NCBI GenBank assembly: GCA_023443625.1
Contig: JAEZTQ010000112.1
Span: forward strand, 62,001-126,000
Direction: 5' to 3'
Length of the DNA: 64,000 nt
Source of the DNA: Bacillota bacterium
Lineage (GTDB): Bacteria; Bacillota_A; Clostridia; Lachnospirales; Lachnospiraceae
In this document: piece after piece, positions 54,992 through 63,889 of the stretch
Position numbering within the stretch: position 1 is the stretch's first letter
Layout: every line of letters begins with the position of its first letter
Notes under the pieces: generated by a model
What the model was told of the DNA's origin: nothing
Seen by the model: only the letters and a program-made list of their open reading frames with translations
The model's database searches: none
Position numbers and translations under genes: made by a program

Positions 54992-56200
54992 CTATACGAG
55001 ACTTATATTAACTTTAGGATAACCTAAAAGGGTAGAATATCCTCCTAAATCCACCTTTATTTCTACAGAATATATCCCCGAAGAAAAATCAGATAAATCA
55101 ATATAAGGCTTGATATTACTATAAGATATATCCTTAATCTCCTTTGCTGGTCCTATTACATATAATAGAATGGGTGCATTGACTAAATAGGCTAAAGATA
55201 AATTGTCTGGTTTGTTTCTAACATCGATTTCTCCTGGATATAAGGAGATTTCTTTCGTTTCTGCTTTTTCTATTGTAATATTTATTGCTGCTGTCTGGCT
55301 TTTCTCCACCAGAATAATTCCTTCTTTCAGCTGCTCTTGTATATTAATCTCTTTTTGTATGTCCTTATTTGCCCCTGTAATATCTTCTTCAACTAACAGC
55401 TCATGGATACCTCCTAATACACTATCCTCTGCAGCAATTTCTATCTTCTTGGGTTCATAATCAATATCTGCCATAGTATAGCCATCTGCCGGTGTTCCTG
55501 TTGCCACTATCTTCAGATTAATAATTTTAGTCTTATAGATATAGATGTTAGCAGGTATAAAGTCTTCACTAAAGGTTAGATTAGAAGAATCAATAACATC
55601 GCCATCTACATCCAGAGCCTTTGGCCTCTCACTAATTCGGAAGGATTCCTTACTATTAGTTACATCCACTTCTACAACGATCTGTGAAATACTATCAACT
55701 TTACTCTTAGGTCCTGTTACATTTAACAAGGTATTTGTTTTCTTTCCATATACATAGTATCCTTCTGCAGGATCACCCTTTTGTTCTACATTAACCTTGA
55801 ATTGTTTTTTGACTAATTCTTCTCGTTCAATCTTCATTACTTGATAGTCATTTAATATGGTTACTTGATCTCTATATCTAGGACAGGTAATTTTAATTGT
55901 AACCGCATCCACATCGGAAAGTTTTGATAAGTCGGCTGTAACCTTAAAATCTGATACAGACAACTCATCCCATATTTTTCTTCTTGCAGAAAAATTAATA
56001 TCTATTGTTCCACCTTCAACAATACTATAAATCTGTCCAAGAGAGGTTAGGGCGCTTTCATTAATAACATCTACCCTAACATTTGTATAAGTATCTTTAA
56101 TAATTGGATTCTCAATATTCGTTATAACAATCCATAACAAGGCGGCAAGAATAATAGATAGAATTTTTAAGCCGATATTTCTAGTCAACTTCTCTTTCAT
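54992..56200 (-). CDS. cdaR: YbbR-domain regulator of diadenylate cyclase
   Basis: 402 residues. One N-terminal transmembrane helix (about 7-26, 'GLKILSIILAALLWIVI') is followed by about four extracytoplasmic YbbR repeats with the recurring pattern 'V.V.G....I..I....V.VD'. CdaR binds and modulates CdaA in Firmicutes. The gene overlaps the end of cdaA by 20 bases. Confidence 0.93.
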   Translation of the reverse strand: MKEKLTRNIGLKILSIILAALLWIVITNIENPIIKDTYTNVRVDVINESALTSLGQIYSIVEGGTIDINFSARRKIWDELSVSDFKVTADLSKLSDVDAVTIKITCPRYRDQVTILNDYQVMKIEREELVKKQFKVNVEQKGDPAEGYYVYGKKTNTLLNVTGPKSKVDSISQIVVEVDVTNSKESFRISERPKALDVDGDVIDSSNLTFSEDFIPANIYIYKTKIINLKIVATGTPADGYTMADIDYEPKKIEIAAEDSVLGGIHELLVEEDITGANKDIQKEINIQEQLKEGIILVEKSQTAAINITIEKAETKEISLYPGEIDVRNKPDNLSLAYLVNAPILLYVIGPAKEIKDISYSNIKPYIDLSDFSSGIYSVEIKVDLGGYSTLLGYPKVNISLV

Positions 56201-57059
56201 TCCTTCTTCTTCCCCTCCATAACTTTAATTTTCTAACTTGGTTAGTCTTCTTTTGGGCATCTACCAATTTAGTTTTCAGATAATCTCCATCCACGTTACG
56301 AATCAGTTTACCTCCCTTAGCTATGGATACTTTACCCGTCTCCTCTGATACGATAATGGTCAAGCAATCTGATACTTCACTAATACCTATTGCTGCACGA
56401 TGTCTGGTACCCAACTCCTTACTAAGCTGCATATTATCTGATAAAGGTAGATAACAGGTTGCTGCAGCTATTCTATTGCTACGTATGATAACAGCACCGT
56501 CGTGAAGCGGTGTGTTATGTTCAAATATATTAATAAGTAATTCACTGCTGACAAGGCTATCAATGATTATCCCTGTGCTTTCAAATTCTGTCAGAGGTAT
56601 ATCCTCTTCCATAACAATCAATGCTCCAGTTTTAGATCTAGCCAGTTCAAAGGTTGCCCGCACAATTTGGTTTAAAGTATGATCTGAAAATTTCTCCATT
56701 TTATCCCTTGAATCATCAAAGACAATAAAGGATTTCACAAGATTTTTCTGTCCTAGATGTTCCAAGGCTTTTCTAAATTCTGGTTGGAATATGATAACAA
56801 TAGCAATAATTCCAACATTAATCGTGTTTCTGATAATCCACATAATAACGTTTAATTCAAAGACCTCTGCCAGAAACCAGAAAGCCATAATAACTAAAAG
56901 TCCTTTTAACAAACTCCAGGCTCTTGTTGTCTTGACCCACTTAACTACATGATAAAGCAAAAATGCCAGAATGCATATTTCAATAATATCCGTAGGTTCT
57001 ATTTTTTTTGGGGGTGATACCCACACAAAGCCATCAATAAATTTATTGATTAAATCCAT
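56181..57059 (-). CDS. cdaA: Diadenylate cyclase
   Basis: Makes c-di-AMP from two ATP at the membrane. 292 residues: three transmembrane segments (about 25-95), then the DAC domain with 'HDGAVII' (187-189 DGA) and 'GTRHRAAIG' (RHR 219-221), the catalytic signature. c-di-AMP controls potassium, osmolyte and wall homeostasis. Part of an operon with two upstream membrane-protein genes and downstream cdaR and HPr. Confidence 0.96.
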   Translation of the reverse strand: MDLINKFIDGFVWVSPPKKIEPTDIIEICILAFLLYHVVKWVKTTRAWSLLKGLLVIMAFWFLAEVFELNVIMWIIRNTINVGIIAIVIIFQPEFRKALEHLGQKNLVKSFIVFDDSRDKMEKFSDHTLNQIVRATFELARSKTGALIVMEEDIPLTEFESTGIIIDSLVSSELLINIFEHNTPLHDGAVIIRSNRIAAATCYLPLSDNMQLSKELGTRHRAAIGISEVSDCLTIIVSEETGKVSIAKGGKLIRNVDGDYLKTKLVDAQKKTNQVRKLKLWRGRRRNEREVD

Positions 57060-57107
57060 ATGCCTTCTCCCCTACTACAATTTACTATTTATATCTATAA
57101 ATCTTTA

Positions 57108-58169
57108 TTACTCATTCCTATCATTAATATCTTCTTCATAGCCTCTATAATCGTCTTCGTTGTCTATATAGGCATTGCTATCCTCATCATCGTCATCCTC
57201 TGCCTCAACGAATCTTCTCTTTCCAGTACCTGATAAACTCTGGTCTTTAACGGTAATACGTTTTACCTTCATCTGGGGTGTGGTCACCGTTACTTTTGGT
57301 ACTGCCTTTACATAATAATAATATACTTCATCTTCAAACTGAACATTCTCCACACCAGAATAATCCAGGGTTAATTTGAAGAAATGTATGGCATATACAA
57401 TTGCTGCCGAAAATATTGTACCTAAAATCATACTAAATATTTGCCCTGTTTGATCAAAAATCAAATCACTTATTAAAAATCCCAAAATACTGGTTAAAGC
57501 TCCTGCAGCAATAGCGATTTCAAAAGCATAGTCAAATTTCATCCTTCTAACAAAGTAAACCACTATCAGTATTAAAGAAAAAATTATAATGGACATAATC
57601 ATCTGTTTATTGCCAGCCAGATTATCAATTACGGAAGTATAAAGTTTTAAGATATCTTCAATGGAAGTATTATCCTGCATCGTTACAGCAGTCTTAATCA
57701 CTTGTATTATATAGTATATAAAGATACCGCATGCCGTAGGAACCAAAGCAACAGGCGTAGCAACAACACCAAGTAAAAGGGGTATTATATATGGTACCTT
57801 CAAAAAATACAATACAGGAATAGCTAGCAATACATAACCTAAGCTAGGTGTAAACCTGGCAAAGAGTAAATAGACTATAAGCAGCATTATAATAATTATA
57901 ATGGATAAAAATGGTGCAATAAAATAAACATGTAAAATAACTGCCAGTGCTGCAAGAAGCACCATAATCGATGAAGGTGTAAATGCACTGAGCAAGGATA
58001 AAGCCAAGACAATGGGAATTGACTTCAGTCTGGAATCATACCCTATCTCTCTATTTATTGTTACAAATGTGATTAGTGCAAATATAAATTTAACGGCAGG
58101 GATTAAATAAATATCATTTTTCTGATAGAAATTTCTTACCCGCTCTCTAAAAACCAATAATGGCATCAT
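57108..58169 (-). CDS. Polytopic membrane protein of unknown function, upstream of cdaA
   Basis: 353 residues with roughly eight to nine hydrophobic segments (about 20-255) and a charged cytoplasmic tail (about 270-353) ending in a run of Asp/Glu. I recognise no characterised family. GGGAGGA precedes the start; there are two adjacent ATGs (58169 and 58166). The position 48 bases before cdaA on the same strand suggests a link to c-di-AMP signalling or envelope homeostasis. Confidence 0.8.
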   Translation of the reverse strand: MMPLLVFRERVRNFYQKNDIYLIPAVKFIFALITFVTINREIGYDSRLKSIPIVLALSLLSAFTPSSIMVLLAALAVILHVYFIAPFLSIIIIIMLLIVYLLFARFTPSLGYVLLAIPVLYFLKVPYIIPLLLGVVATPVALVPTACGIFIYYIIQVIKTAVTMQDNTSIEDILKLYTSVIDNLAGNKQMIMSIIIFSLILIVVYFVRRMKFDYAFEIAIAAGALTSILGFLISDLIFDQTGQIFSMILGTIFSAAIVYAIHFFKLTLDYSGVENVQFEDEVYYYYVKAVPKVTVTTPQMKVKRITVKDQSLSGTGKRRFVEAEDDDDEDSNAYIDNEDDYRGYEEDINDRNE

Positions 58170-58186
58170 GATGTATATCCTCCCAT

Positions 58187-58588
58187 TTATGCTTCCGGTA
58201 TTTCTTCATTATACATCTTGTTAAGACGTTTGAGTAATTTGAAGTATCTGCCAAGCTTTTTTCTTGATTTATCATACATAATAGAATATCCAACTGCAGA
58301 CCCCAACCCGTAGGCAGAGACAATCATGATATAAATTCCTAATATATAAGTACCCATTAATTTGTAATCTAAAGTTACAGCATTAGCTATGAGGTATTCA
58401 GAATGATATAATATTATAAGTAGCAGAATTAATGCATATCCAACGGTAGCACAAATGATAGATTTTATAATCTGATACCTTACATAATCCGATTTATAAT
58501 ATTTACTTAAGCGAATATCCTCCTTACCCTCTTTACTTTCATAGAGAGCAAGCTTCGTCATAAGTCTAATTCTATTGTTGTTTAACAT
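58187..58588 (-). CDS. Small two-helix membrane protein of unknown function
   Basis: 133 residues. A charged N-terminal ~40 residues, two hydrophobic segments (about 45-68 and 77-103) and a basic tail. Start at 58588 after GGAGGGA; the open frame to 58639 lacks a site. First gene of the cdaA operon, 17 bases before the polytopic membrane protein. No family recognised. Confidence 0.75.
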   Translation of the reverse strand: MLNNNRIRLMTKLALYESKEGKEDIRLSKYYKSDYVRYQIIKSIICATVGYALILLLIILYHSEYLIANAVTLDYKLMGTYILGIYIMIVSAYGLGSAVGYSIMYDKSRKKLGRYFKLLKRLNKMYNEEIPEA

Positions 58589-58704
58589 ATTCCCTCCATT
58601 CAGAATCATACAAATCACAGTCATCTGAATTTTTCTCATTTTTTTCCATAACTATTCACCTTAGTTGATTTATTAATATCCCATATGTAAAAAGGTTTGA
58701 ATAG

Positions 58705-58733
58705 ATTATATCATAGATAGAATTTAATTTCGA
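58705..58733 (-). promoter_or_regulatory. Promoter of the c-di-AMP operon
   Basis: TCGAAA (58728-58733), 17 bases, TATAAT (58705-58710) on the minus strand. The rest of the 58589-58914 gap is otherwise featureless apart from the ATPase terminator. Confidence 0.65.
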
Positions 58734-58877
58734 GGTTTTTTTACCCATTTGGGAAAAATGCATAAAACAAAGTTCAACAGATCGCTGCTGAATGCGGCTT
58801 TAATGATAGTAACTATTTTTTAAAGTTATTTCAAGATACAACCGGTGTCAAATAGGGCCTTTTTACCATAGGGAGAC

Positions 58878-58906
58878 ACCAAAAGAGACACTCTTTCGAG
58901 TGTCCC
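58878..58906 (-). terminator. Terminator of the P-type ATPase gene
   Basis: GGGACACTC and GAGTGTCTC form a 9-bp stem capped by a GAAA tetraloop, then TTTTGG on the minus strand, nine bases past the stop codon. Confidence 0.75.
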
Positions 58907-58914
58907 TAATAGGC

Positions 58915-61437
58915 TTACCCTCTGCGCAACCTTTTTCCAAGTTTTACAAACTCATACCAGAATACAGCTATCACTGCAATACCTACTGCATTAAACAGCA
59001 GCGTCACAGACAGCGGTGCTAGTTTCAACAATCCATTCAATGGGGAATAAAGAATGACGCCCAGCATAACAAGTGTGCCAAAGTTAACCGCCCACATTAC
59101 CTTGTCTTTAGCAAGTCGTGCAACCGATTTAAATGCGTAATCATGATCTGAGCTATTAACCTGAACAAGGAATAGATTAGAAATCATAATAATTAAAAGT
59201 CCCATTGCACGTGCTTTTGGAGCACTGTCAGGATTACCATTCAGTGTAGTATAATAAGTGCCAAAGGAAGCAACAAAGATTATTAGTCCCTGAACAATAC
59301 TTTTTATAAAGATTTTTGCATTTAAAAGCTTTTCTTTTGGACTGCGGGGCTTACGGTTCATAATATCAGTTTCAGCAGGTTGACGTTCCAAAACAATCGA
59401 GCATGTTGGATCTATTACTAGTTCCAATAATACAACATGAAGTGGTAATAGCAAAATAGCTGTAGGTGTAATACCAAGAATTGGTGCTAATAAAGATGCA
59501 AGTGCAATTGGAATATGAATAGTGAAAACGTATCCAACTGCCTTACGAATATTATCATAAATTCTTCTACCATCTTTCACGGTATCTACAATAGTTGTAA
59601 AGTTATCATCCATTAAAATTAAATCAGCAGCTTCTCTTGATACCTCGCTACCACGCTTACCCATTGCAATACCAATATCTGCATATTTAAGCGCTGGTGC
59701 ATCATTTACACCATCACCTGTCATTGCCACGATTTCTCCATTCTCTTTAAATGCTTTAACAATACGCATTTTATGTTCTGGAACAACACGGGAGAAGATA
59801 CTTACGTCCTTAACTTTTTCACAAAGCTCCTCATCACTCATTTTATTTAACATATCACCAGTTATAATATGGTCACTGTTTGGCATACCAATTTTTTTTG
59901 CTATGGATGAAGCGGTAATACCATTGTCACCTGTAATCATAACTACACGAATACCCGCTTTGTTACAGACATCAATATCATTTTTTACGCTCTCTCTCGG
60001 TGGATCGGCACAACCAATCAATCCAAGAAGCGTTAGGGAACAATCTGTGATTTTTTCTGGAATGTCATTTTCACTTTGTAGCTTCATGGTAGCTACAGCG
60101 ATAACACGTAGTCCTTCCTTAGACATTTCAGTAATTTTCTGTTCAGTAAGCTCCTGGTCTTTACCTGTCATATTGCAGACAGTCAAGATCCCCTCCGGTG
60201 ATCCCTTAGCAGCAATGATGATTTCACCATTTCTGCGCCATACATGCCCCATCATTTTCAGTTCATTGGTAAAGGTATACTCTCTTATAAGTACTCCTCC
60301 AAATAAATGTTCCTTAGATATACCATGTTCATCACAATACATTAGCATTGCTTTTTCCATGGGATCATAAGCATCTGTTTCACAACCAAGTCCCATGGTT
60401 TCTATAAGGGTATGAGTATCATCCTTCAGTGCCCAGACATTCTGCACTGTCATCTGATTCATGGTAATTGTCCCTGTCTTATCAACGCACAGTACCGACA
60501 CTGCACCTAATGTCTCAACCGATGGAAGCTTGCGAACTAGTGATTGTTTTTTTGCCAATCGCCAAGCTCCCATAGACAGGAACACAGTTAAAACAACTGG
60601 AAACTCTTCGGGTATCATCGCCATGGCTAGAGTAATGCCCGAAAGAATACTTTCAATCATTCTATCCCCAAAACTGTGATCAGGAATATTAAAATAGGTA
60701 ACCACTCCAACAAGTGCAAACAGTACAGCAGCTATTCCTGCACAAACCTTTACAAGACTATCTGTTTGTTTCTGGAGAGGGGTATCTTCATTTGGTGCTG
60801 AGGCTACATTAGAACCGATTTTACCGTATTCGGTCATTGCACCGATTTTATCAACCAATACAGTTGCTGTTCCTTGTGTTACCAAGGTTCCCGCATAGCA
60901 ATAATCTTTACGCCAATAATCAGTCGTTGGTACTGCATTTTCTGTGTTTATCTTCCAGACTCCCTCTGCCTCACCTGTAAGAGAAGATTCATCGACACAA
61001 AGGTCATTGCATTTTACTACAATACCATCTGCTGGGATTTTCACACCCTCATGAATCATCATCAAATCATTAGGTACAAGGTCAGAACTTGCAATAACCG
61101 TTTCTTTTCCATCTCGGATGACCGTGACATGGGGAGCAGATAAATCTTTTAACGCATTTAAAGTTTTATCTGTTTTCCATTCTTGAATAACATCAATGCT
61201 AATAATACCTATAACGAAAATCAGCATGATAGCACCATCCCTTGGCTCTCCAAGGATAAAATAAATAACTGCAGCAACAATCAACAGTAAAAACATAGGC
61301 TCACAAATGATGTGAAAGACCTTCTTAATAAAGCTTTCTTTCTCTTGTGGTGTCAATTCGTTTTTACCATATTTGTCCTGCAGTTTCTTGGCTTCAATGG
61401 AGCTTAATCCCGCCATGTTTTGTTTGTAGTCTGTCAT
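58915..61437 (-). CDS. P2-type cation-transporting ATPase under a NiCo-type riboswitch
   Basis: 840 residues, ten-helix P-type pump. Phosphorylation motif DKTGT, actuator 'SLTGEAEG', hinge 'TGDGVNDAPALKYADIGIAMG'. General sequence suggests the calcium-ATPase family. However, helix 4 has PEEFP rather than PEGLP, and the helix 6 region reads 'ELVIDPTCSIVLE' instead of 'NLVTDGLPA'. With the upstream metal riboswitch, export of a transition metal (Co, Ni or Fe(II)) is more likely than calcium. GGAGGT precedes the ATG. Single-gene unit. Confidence 0.9.
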   Translation of the reverse strand: MTDYKQNMAGLSSIEAKKLQDKYGKNELTPQEKESFIKKVFHIICEPMFLLLIVAAVIYFILGEPRDGAIMLIFVIGIISIDVIQEWKTDKTLNALKDLSAPHVTVIRDGKETVIASSDLVPNDLMMIHEGVKIPADGIVVKCNDLCVDESSLTGEAEGVWKINTENAVPTTDYWRKDYCYAGTLVTQGTATVLVDKIGAMTEYGKIGSNVASAPNEDTPLQKQTDSLVKVCAGIAAVLFALVGVVTYFNIPDHSFGDRMIESILSGITLAMAMIPEEFPVVLTVFLSMGAWRLAKKQSLVRKLPSVETLGAVSVLCVDKTGTITMNQMTVQNVWALKDDTHTLIETMGLGCETDAYDPMEKAMLMYCDEHGISKEHLFGGVLIREYTFTNELKMMGHVWRRNGEIIIAAKGSPEGILTVCNMTGKDQELTEQKITEMSKEGLRVIAVATMKLQSENDIPEKITDCSLTLLGLIGCADPPRESVKNDIDVCNKAGIRVVMITGDNGITASSIAKKIGMPNSDHIITGDMLNKMSDEELCEKVKDVSIFSRVVPEHKMRIVKAFKENGEIVAMTGDGVNDAPALKYADIGIAMGKRGSEVSREAADLILMDDNFTTIVDTVKDGRRIYDNIRKAVGYVFTIHIPIALASLLAPILGITPTAILLLPLHVVLLELVIDPTCSIVLERQPAETDIMNRKPRSPKEKLLNAKIFIKSIVQGLIIFVASFGTYYTTLNGNPDSAPKARAMGLLIIMISNLFLVQVNSSDHDYAFKSVARLAKDKVMWAVNFGTLVMLGVILYSPLNGLLKLAPLSVTLLFNAVGIAVIAVFWYEFVKLGKRLRRG

Positions 61438-61525
61438 AAAAGTTACCTCCGTTTCACCTATTTGGGATTCGATTGATAGCTCTATGGCACTCCATTCAAG
61501 TTCACATTGTTCCTTTGGGTATAAG

Positions 61526-61596
61526 AAAGTATCAGCTTGCTGACACTTCGCACCCCAGCGGATTAGAAGTAATATACTTCCTTGCCGCTAGGTGCG
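61526..61596. promoter_or_regulatory. Two strong hairpins between riboswitch and ATPase gene
   Basis: CGCACC...GGTGCG closes a branched stem with inner AGCGG/CCGCT and GAAGTA/TACTTC pairs (61549-61596). Next to it AGTGTCAGC and GCTGATACT form a second stem (61526-61548), followed on the minus strand by TTCTT. The role is unclear; they could be a second stop signal or an inserted repeat. Confidence 0.5.
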
Positions 61597-61639
61597 TATC
61601 CTATTATTTTTTATGTATAAGACGCAATTTTCTATAACA

Positions 61640-61683
61640 TAAAAAACACACCTATGAAACATACTACTGTCCCACAGATGTGT
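61640..61683 (-). terminator. Riboswitch-controlled terminator
   Basis: ACACATCT, the last strand of the aptamer, can instead pair with AGGTGTGT, followed by TTTTTT. Pairing of ACACATCT within the aptamer would prevent this stem, so metal binding should allow read-through. Confidence 0.8.
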
Positions 61684-61760
61684 ATATTATCACAATCTGC
61701 TGCCACACATGGTGGCCCAGCCCCATGACCTTAAAATACAAGGTTCATCGCCTGCTCAGT
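61666..61760 (-). promoter_or_regulatory. NiCo (czcD/sensei) riboswitch aptamer
   Basis: The minus-strand RNA starts ACTGAGCAGGCGATGA, has GGTCATGGGGCTGGGCCAC, GTGGCAGCAGAT, and ends ATCTGTGGGACAGT. These match the conserved core of the NiCo RNA family, which binds Co(II)/Ni(II) and, by later reports, Fe(II). The terminal ACTG/CAGT helix closes the four-helix junction. It lies upstream of the P-type ATPase gene. Confidence 0.93.
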
Positions 61761-61819
61761 TTGTACTGTTTATCTCGCATTTCATATCAGAAATGTAATG
61801 CAGCGCAAAGAGTAATATT

Positions 61820-61848
61820 ATATTAACACAATTACCTTTTATTGTCAA
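61820..61848 (-). promoter_or_regulatory. Promoter of the riboswitch-ATPase unit
   Basis: TTGACA (61843-61848), 17 bases, TAATAT (61820-61825) on the minus strand, about 55 bases before the aptamer. A run of 18 T follows near 61883-61900. Confidence 0.8.
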
Positions 61849-61952
61849 TAACTAACTCTTGAGTTTGTATTTTTTTTGTTGTATTTTTTTTTTTTTTTTT
61901 GCTTTTGCTGTACAATCCTTCTTCATTTAAATGAAAGTATAACAGATCTCCT

Positions 61953-62022
61953 CATGGAAGCGCCAGCTACGCCTTAACAAATAATACCATTTGCTATCGA
62001 TCTCAAACCACTTACCTGATAC
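61953..62022 (-). pseudogene. Remnant of a cell-wall (choline-type) binding repeat
   Basis: Right after the ABC transporter stop codon, another frame reads 'VSGKWFEIDSKWYYL', and after a one-base shift 'GVAGASM'. Together they match the pattern W-x-x-x-x-x-x-W-Y-Y-L...G-x-M of cell-wall-binding repeats. There is no intact gene, so this looks like a decayed tail of a wall-associated protein. Confidence 0.4.
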
Positions 62023-62029
62023 CAACAAG

Positions 62030-63889
62030 CTACTCATTTTCCTTAAATTGCCTATTATATAACTGGGCATACAGACCACCTTTATTAATAAGCTCTTCAT
62101 GTGTACCATCTTCCTCAATTTCACCATTATTTAATACCAAAATTCTGGTAGCTATCCTAACAGTCGATAAACGGTGAGCAATTATTATTGCAGTTCTATC
62201 TACTACCAGTTCACTGATAGTATTTTGTATCAACCTTTCACTTTCATTGTCAAGAGCGGAAGTAGCTTCATCTAGTATTATAATTGGTGCACCTTTAATA
62301 AATGCTCTGGCTATAGAAACTCTTTGTCGTTGACCACCCGAAAGTGATGTACCAGATTTGCTTACTATTGTTTCATATTTCATATCAAGCTCATTAATAA
62401 AAGTATGTGCATTTGCTTTCTTTGCAGCTTGTACGATCTCCTCTTCATTGGCATCCCTTAAGCCATATCCTATATTCTCTTTTATTGATATATTAAAAAG
62501 ATAAGGCTCCTGAGGTACATATGATATCTGACTGCGAGCAAAATCCAGGTCTTCACTCATACATTTTCCGTATATCTTAATATTACCACTATCAGGACTA
62601 TACAAACCACAGCATAATCTGGCAAAGGTAGTTTTACCGGATCCGCTTGGACCTACAATAACAACTATTTCATTTTTCTTAATACATAGATTAAGGTTCT
62701 TAAACAATAGATTTGAATCAGAATTGTCATGCAAGGTATGCTTAAAGTATACATTTTCAAAACTAATAGCACACTCATCTTGTACATCACTTTCTATTTC
62801 ATCACTGACAGAATTAACAGCTTTCACTTGCACTTCATCAAGTTTATTCCTATATTCATACTTATCTTCAGATTGTATTGCTAATAGCTGTGATATTCTC
62901 TCAACCGACCCCAAACCTTCATGTAATCTGCCCAGAGCCCCCGAAAAGCCAACAAAATCCGATTGCACCCTTTCTATCAGATATATAAAACCTAGGGCAG
63001 AACCAACCGTAATAGCACTTTTGAAGGAAAGATAACAAATTGAAAAAAATGCAATTATTCGCATAAGTTCATGAGTAAATCCCGTAATGCCTCCTCTATA
63101 TATATTCAAAAGTATTTTTTTCTGAATTAACTCTTTTTGTTGGTTTCTCTTATCTATCAACATATCATGATATACCTTACTTAAATTGAATATCTTTAGT
63201 ATTTCGATACCTTGAATAGCTTCCTGTAAGACACTTCTTACAGACGCATCTGTAGATTGAATACGTTCAGAAATTGCCTGTATCTTTTTGTCAAAAAACT
63301 TACCAGCTATAAATGCCAACGGGCCGGTAATAAATACTACCAGTGTTATAAATAGATTTATTTGTGCCAGATATATCAAGGATCCAATAAAAAAGCTTAA
63401 AAAGGCTATTGTACTATAGGCTACATCTGTAATAATACTACATGATTTATTAACGTCGTCCGTAGTCCTATTTACAAGATCGCCTGAATGATACTGCTGC
63501 TGTCTCTTTAAAGGTACTTTATTCAGATGATTATATACTTTTAAGGAAATATCTTTTTCTATAAGGTTCATAGAGTATGTCCTAAGGAAATTCCCTATAT
63601 ATTGAGATATTACTGCGGTAAGCAATGCAAATAATGCGAAAACTAAAAGATCCATCATTCTATCTACAGATTTTAAATTAACAGCATCAATATATTTTTC
63701 CTGTATCCATGCATACAAGATGGCATAACCTATGTTAAATCCCATCAGTAATGTACCTGGTAGGATATAGGCAATATATGGTTTGGCATATGTCAAAAAT
63801 ATCAGTGTGGTTTTGAATTTCATCCACAGACTAGGTTCATTTCCTGAACCTTGTTTGTTTTCTATCCTGTCAATATTTAACATGTTCAT
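62030..63889 (-). CDS. ABC exporter, fused permease-ATPase (half transporter)
   Basis: 619 residues. Six transmembrane helices (about 30-320) of the exporter type, including 'SGDLVNRTTDDVNKS' typical of this class. A polar linker (about 345-385) precedes the ATPase domain: Walker A GPSGSGKTTFARL, Q-loop 'SYVPQEPYLF', signature LSGGQRQR, Walker B 'PIIILDEATSALD' and 'IAHRLSTV'. It exports lipids, peptides or drugs as a dimer; the substrate is unknown. Starts at 63895, 63889 and 63883 are all possible; 63889 fits GGGGAG best. A partner half transporter may lie beyond the window edge. Confidence 0.9.
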   Translation of the reverse strand: MNMLNIDRIENKQGSGNEPSLWMKFKTTLIFLTYAKPYIAYILPGTLLMGFNIGYAILYAWIQEKYIDAVNLKSVDRMMDLLVFALFALLTAVISQYIGNFLRTYSMNLIEKDISLKVYNHLNKVPLKRQQQYHSGDLVNRTTDDVNKSCSIITDVAYSTIAFLSFFIGSLIYLAQINLFITLVVFITGPLAFIAGKFFDKKIQAISERIQSTDASVRSVLQEAIQGIEILKIFNLSKVYHDMLIDKRNQQKELIQKKILLNIYRGGITGFTHELMRIIAFFSICYLSFKSAITVGSALGFIYLIERVQSDFVGFSGALGRLHEGLGSVERISQLLAIQSEDKYEYRNKLDEVQVKAVNSVSDEIESDVQDECAISFENVYFKHTLHDNSDSNLLFKNLNLCIKKNEIVVIVGPSGSGKTTFARLCCGLYSPDSGNIKIYGKCMSEDLDFARSQISYVPQEPYLFNISIKENIGYGLRDANEEEIVQAAKKANAHTFINELDMKYETIVSKSGTSLSGGQRQRVSIARAFIKGAPIIILDEATSALDNESERLIQNTISELVVDRTAIIIAHRLSTVRIATRILVLNNGEIEEDGTHEELINKGGLYAQLYNRQFKENE

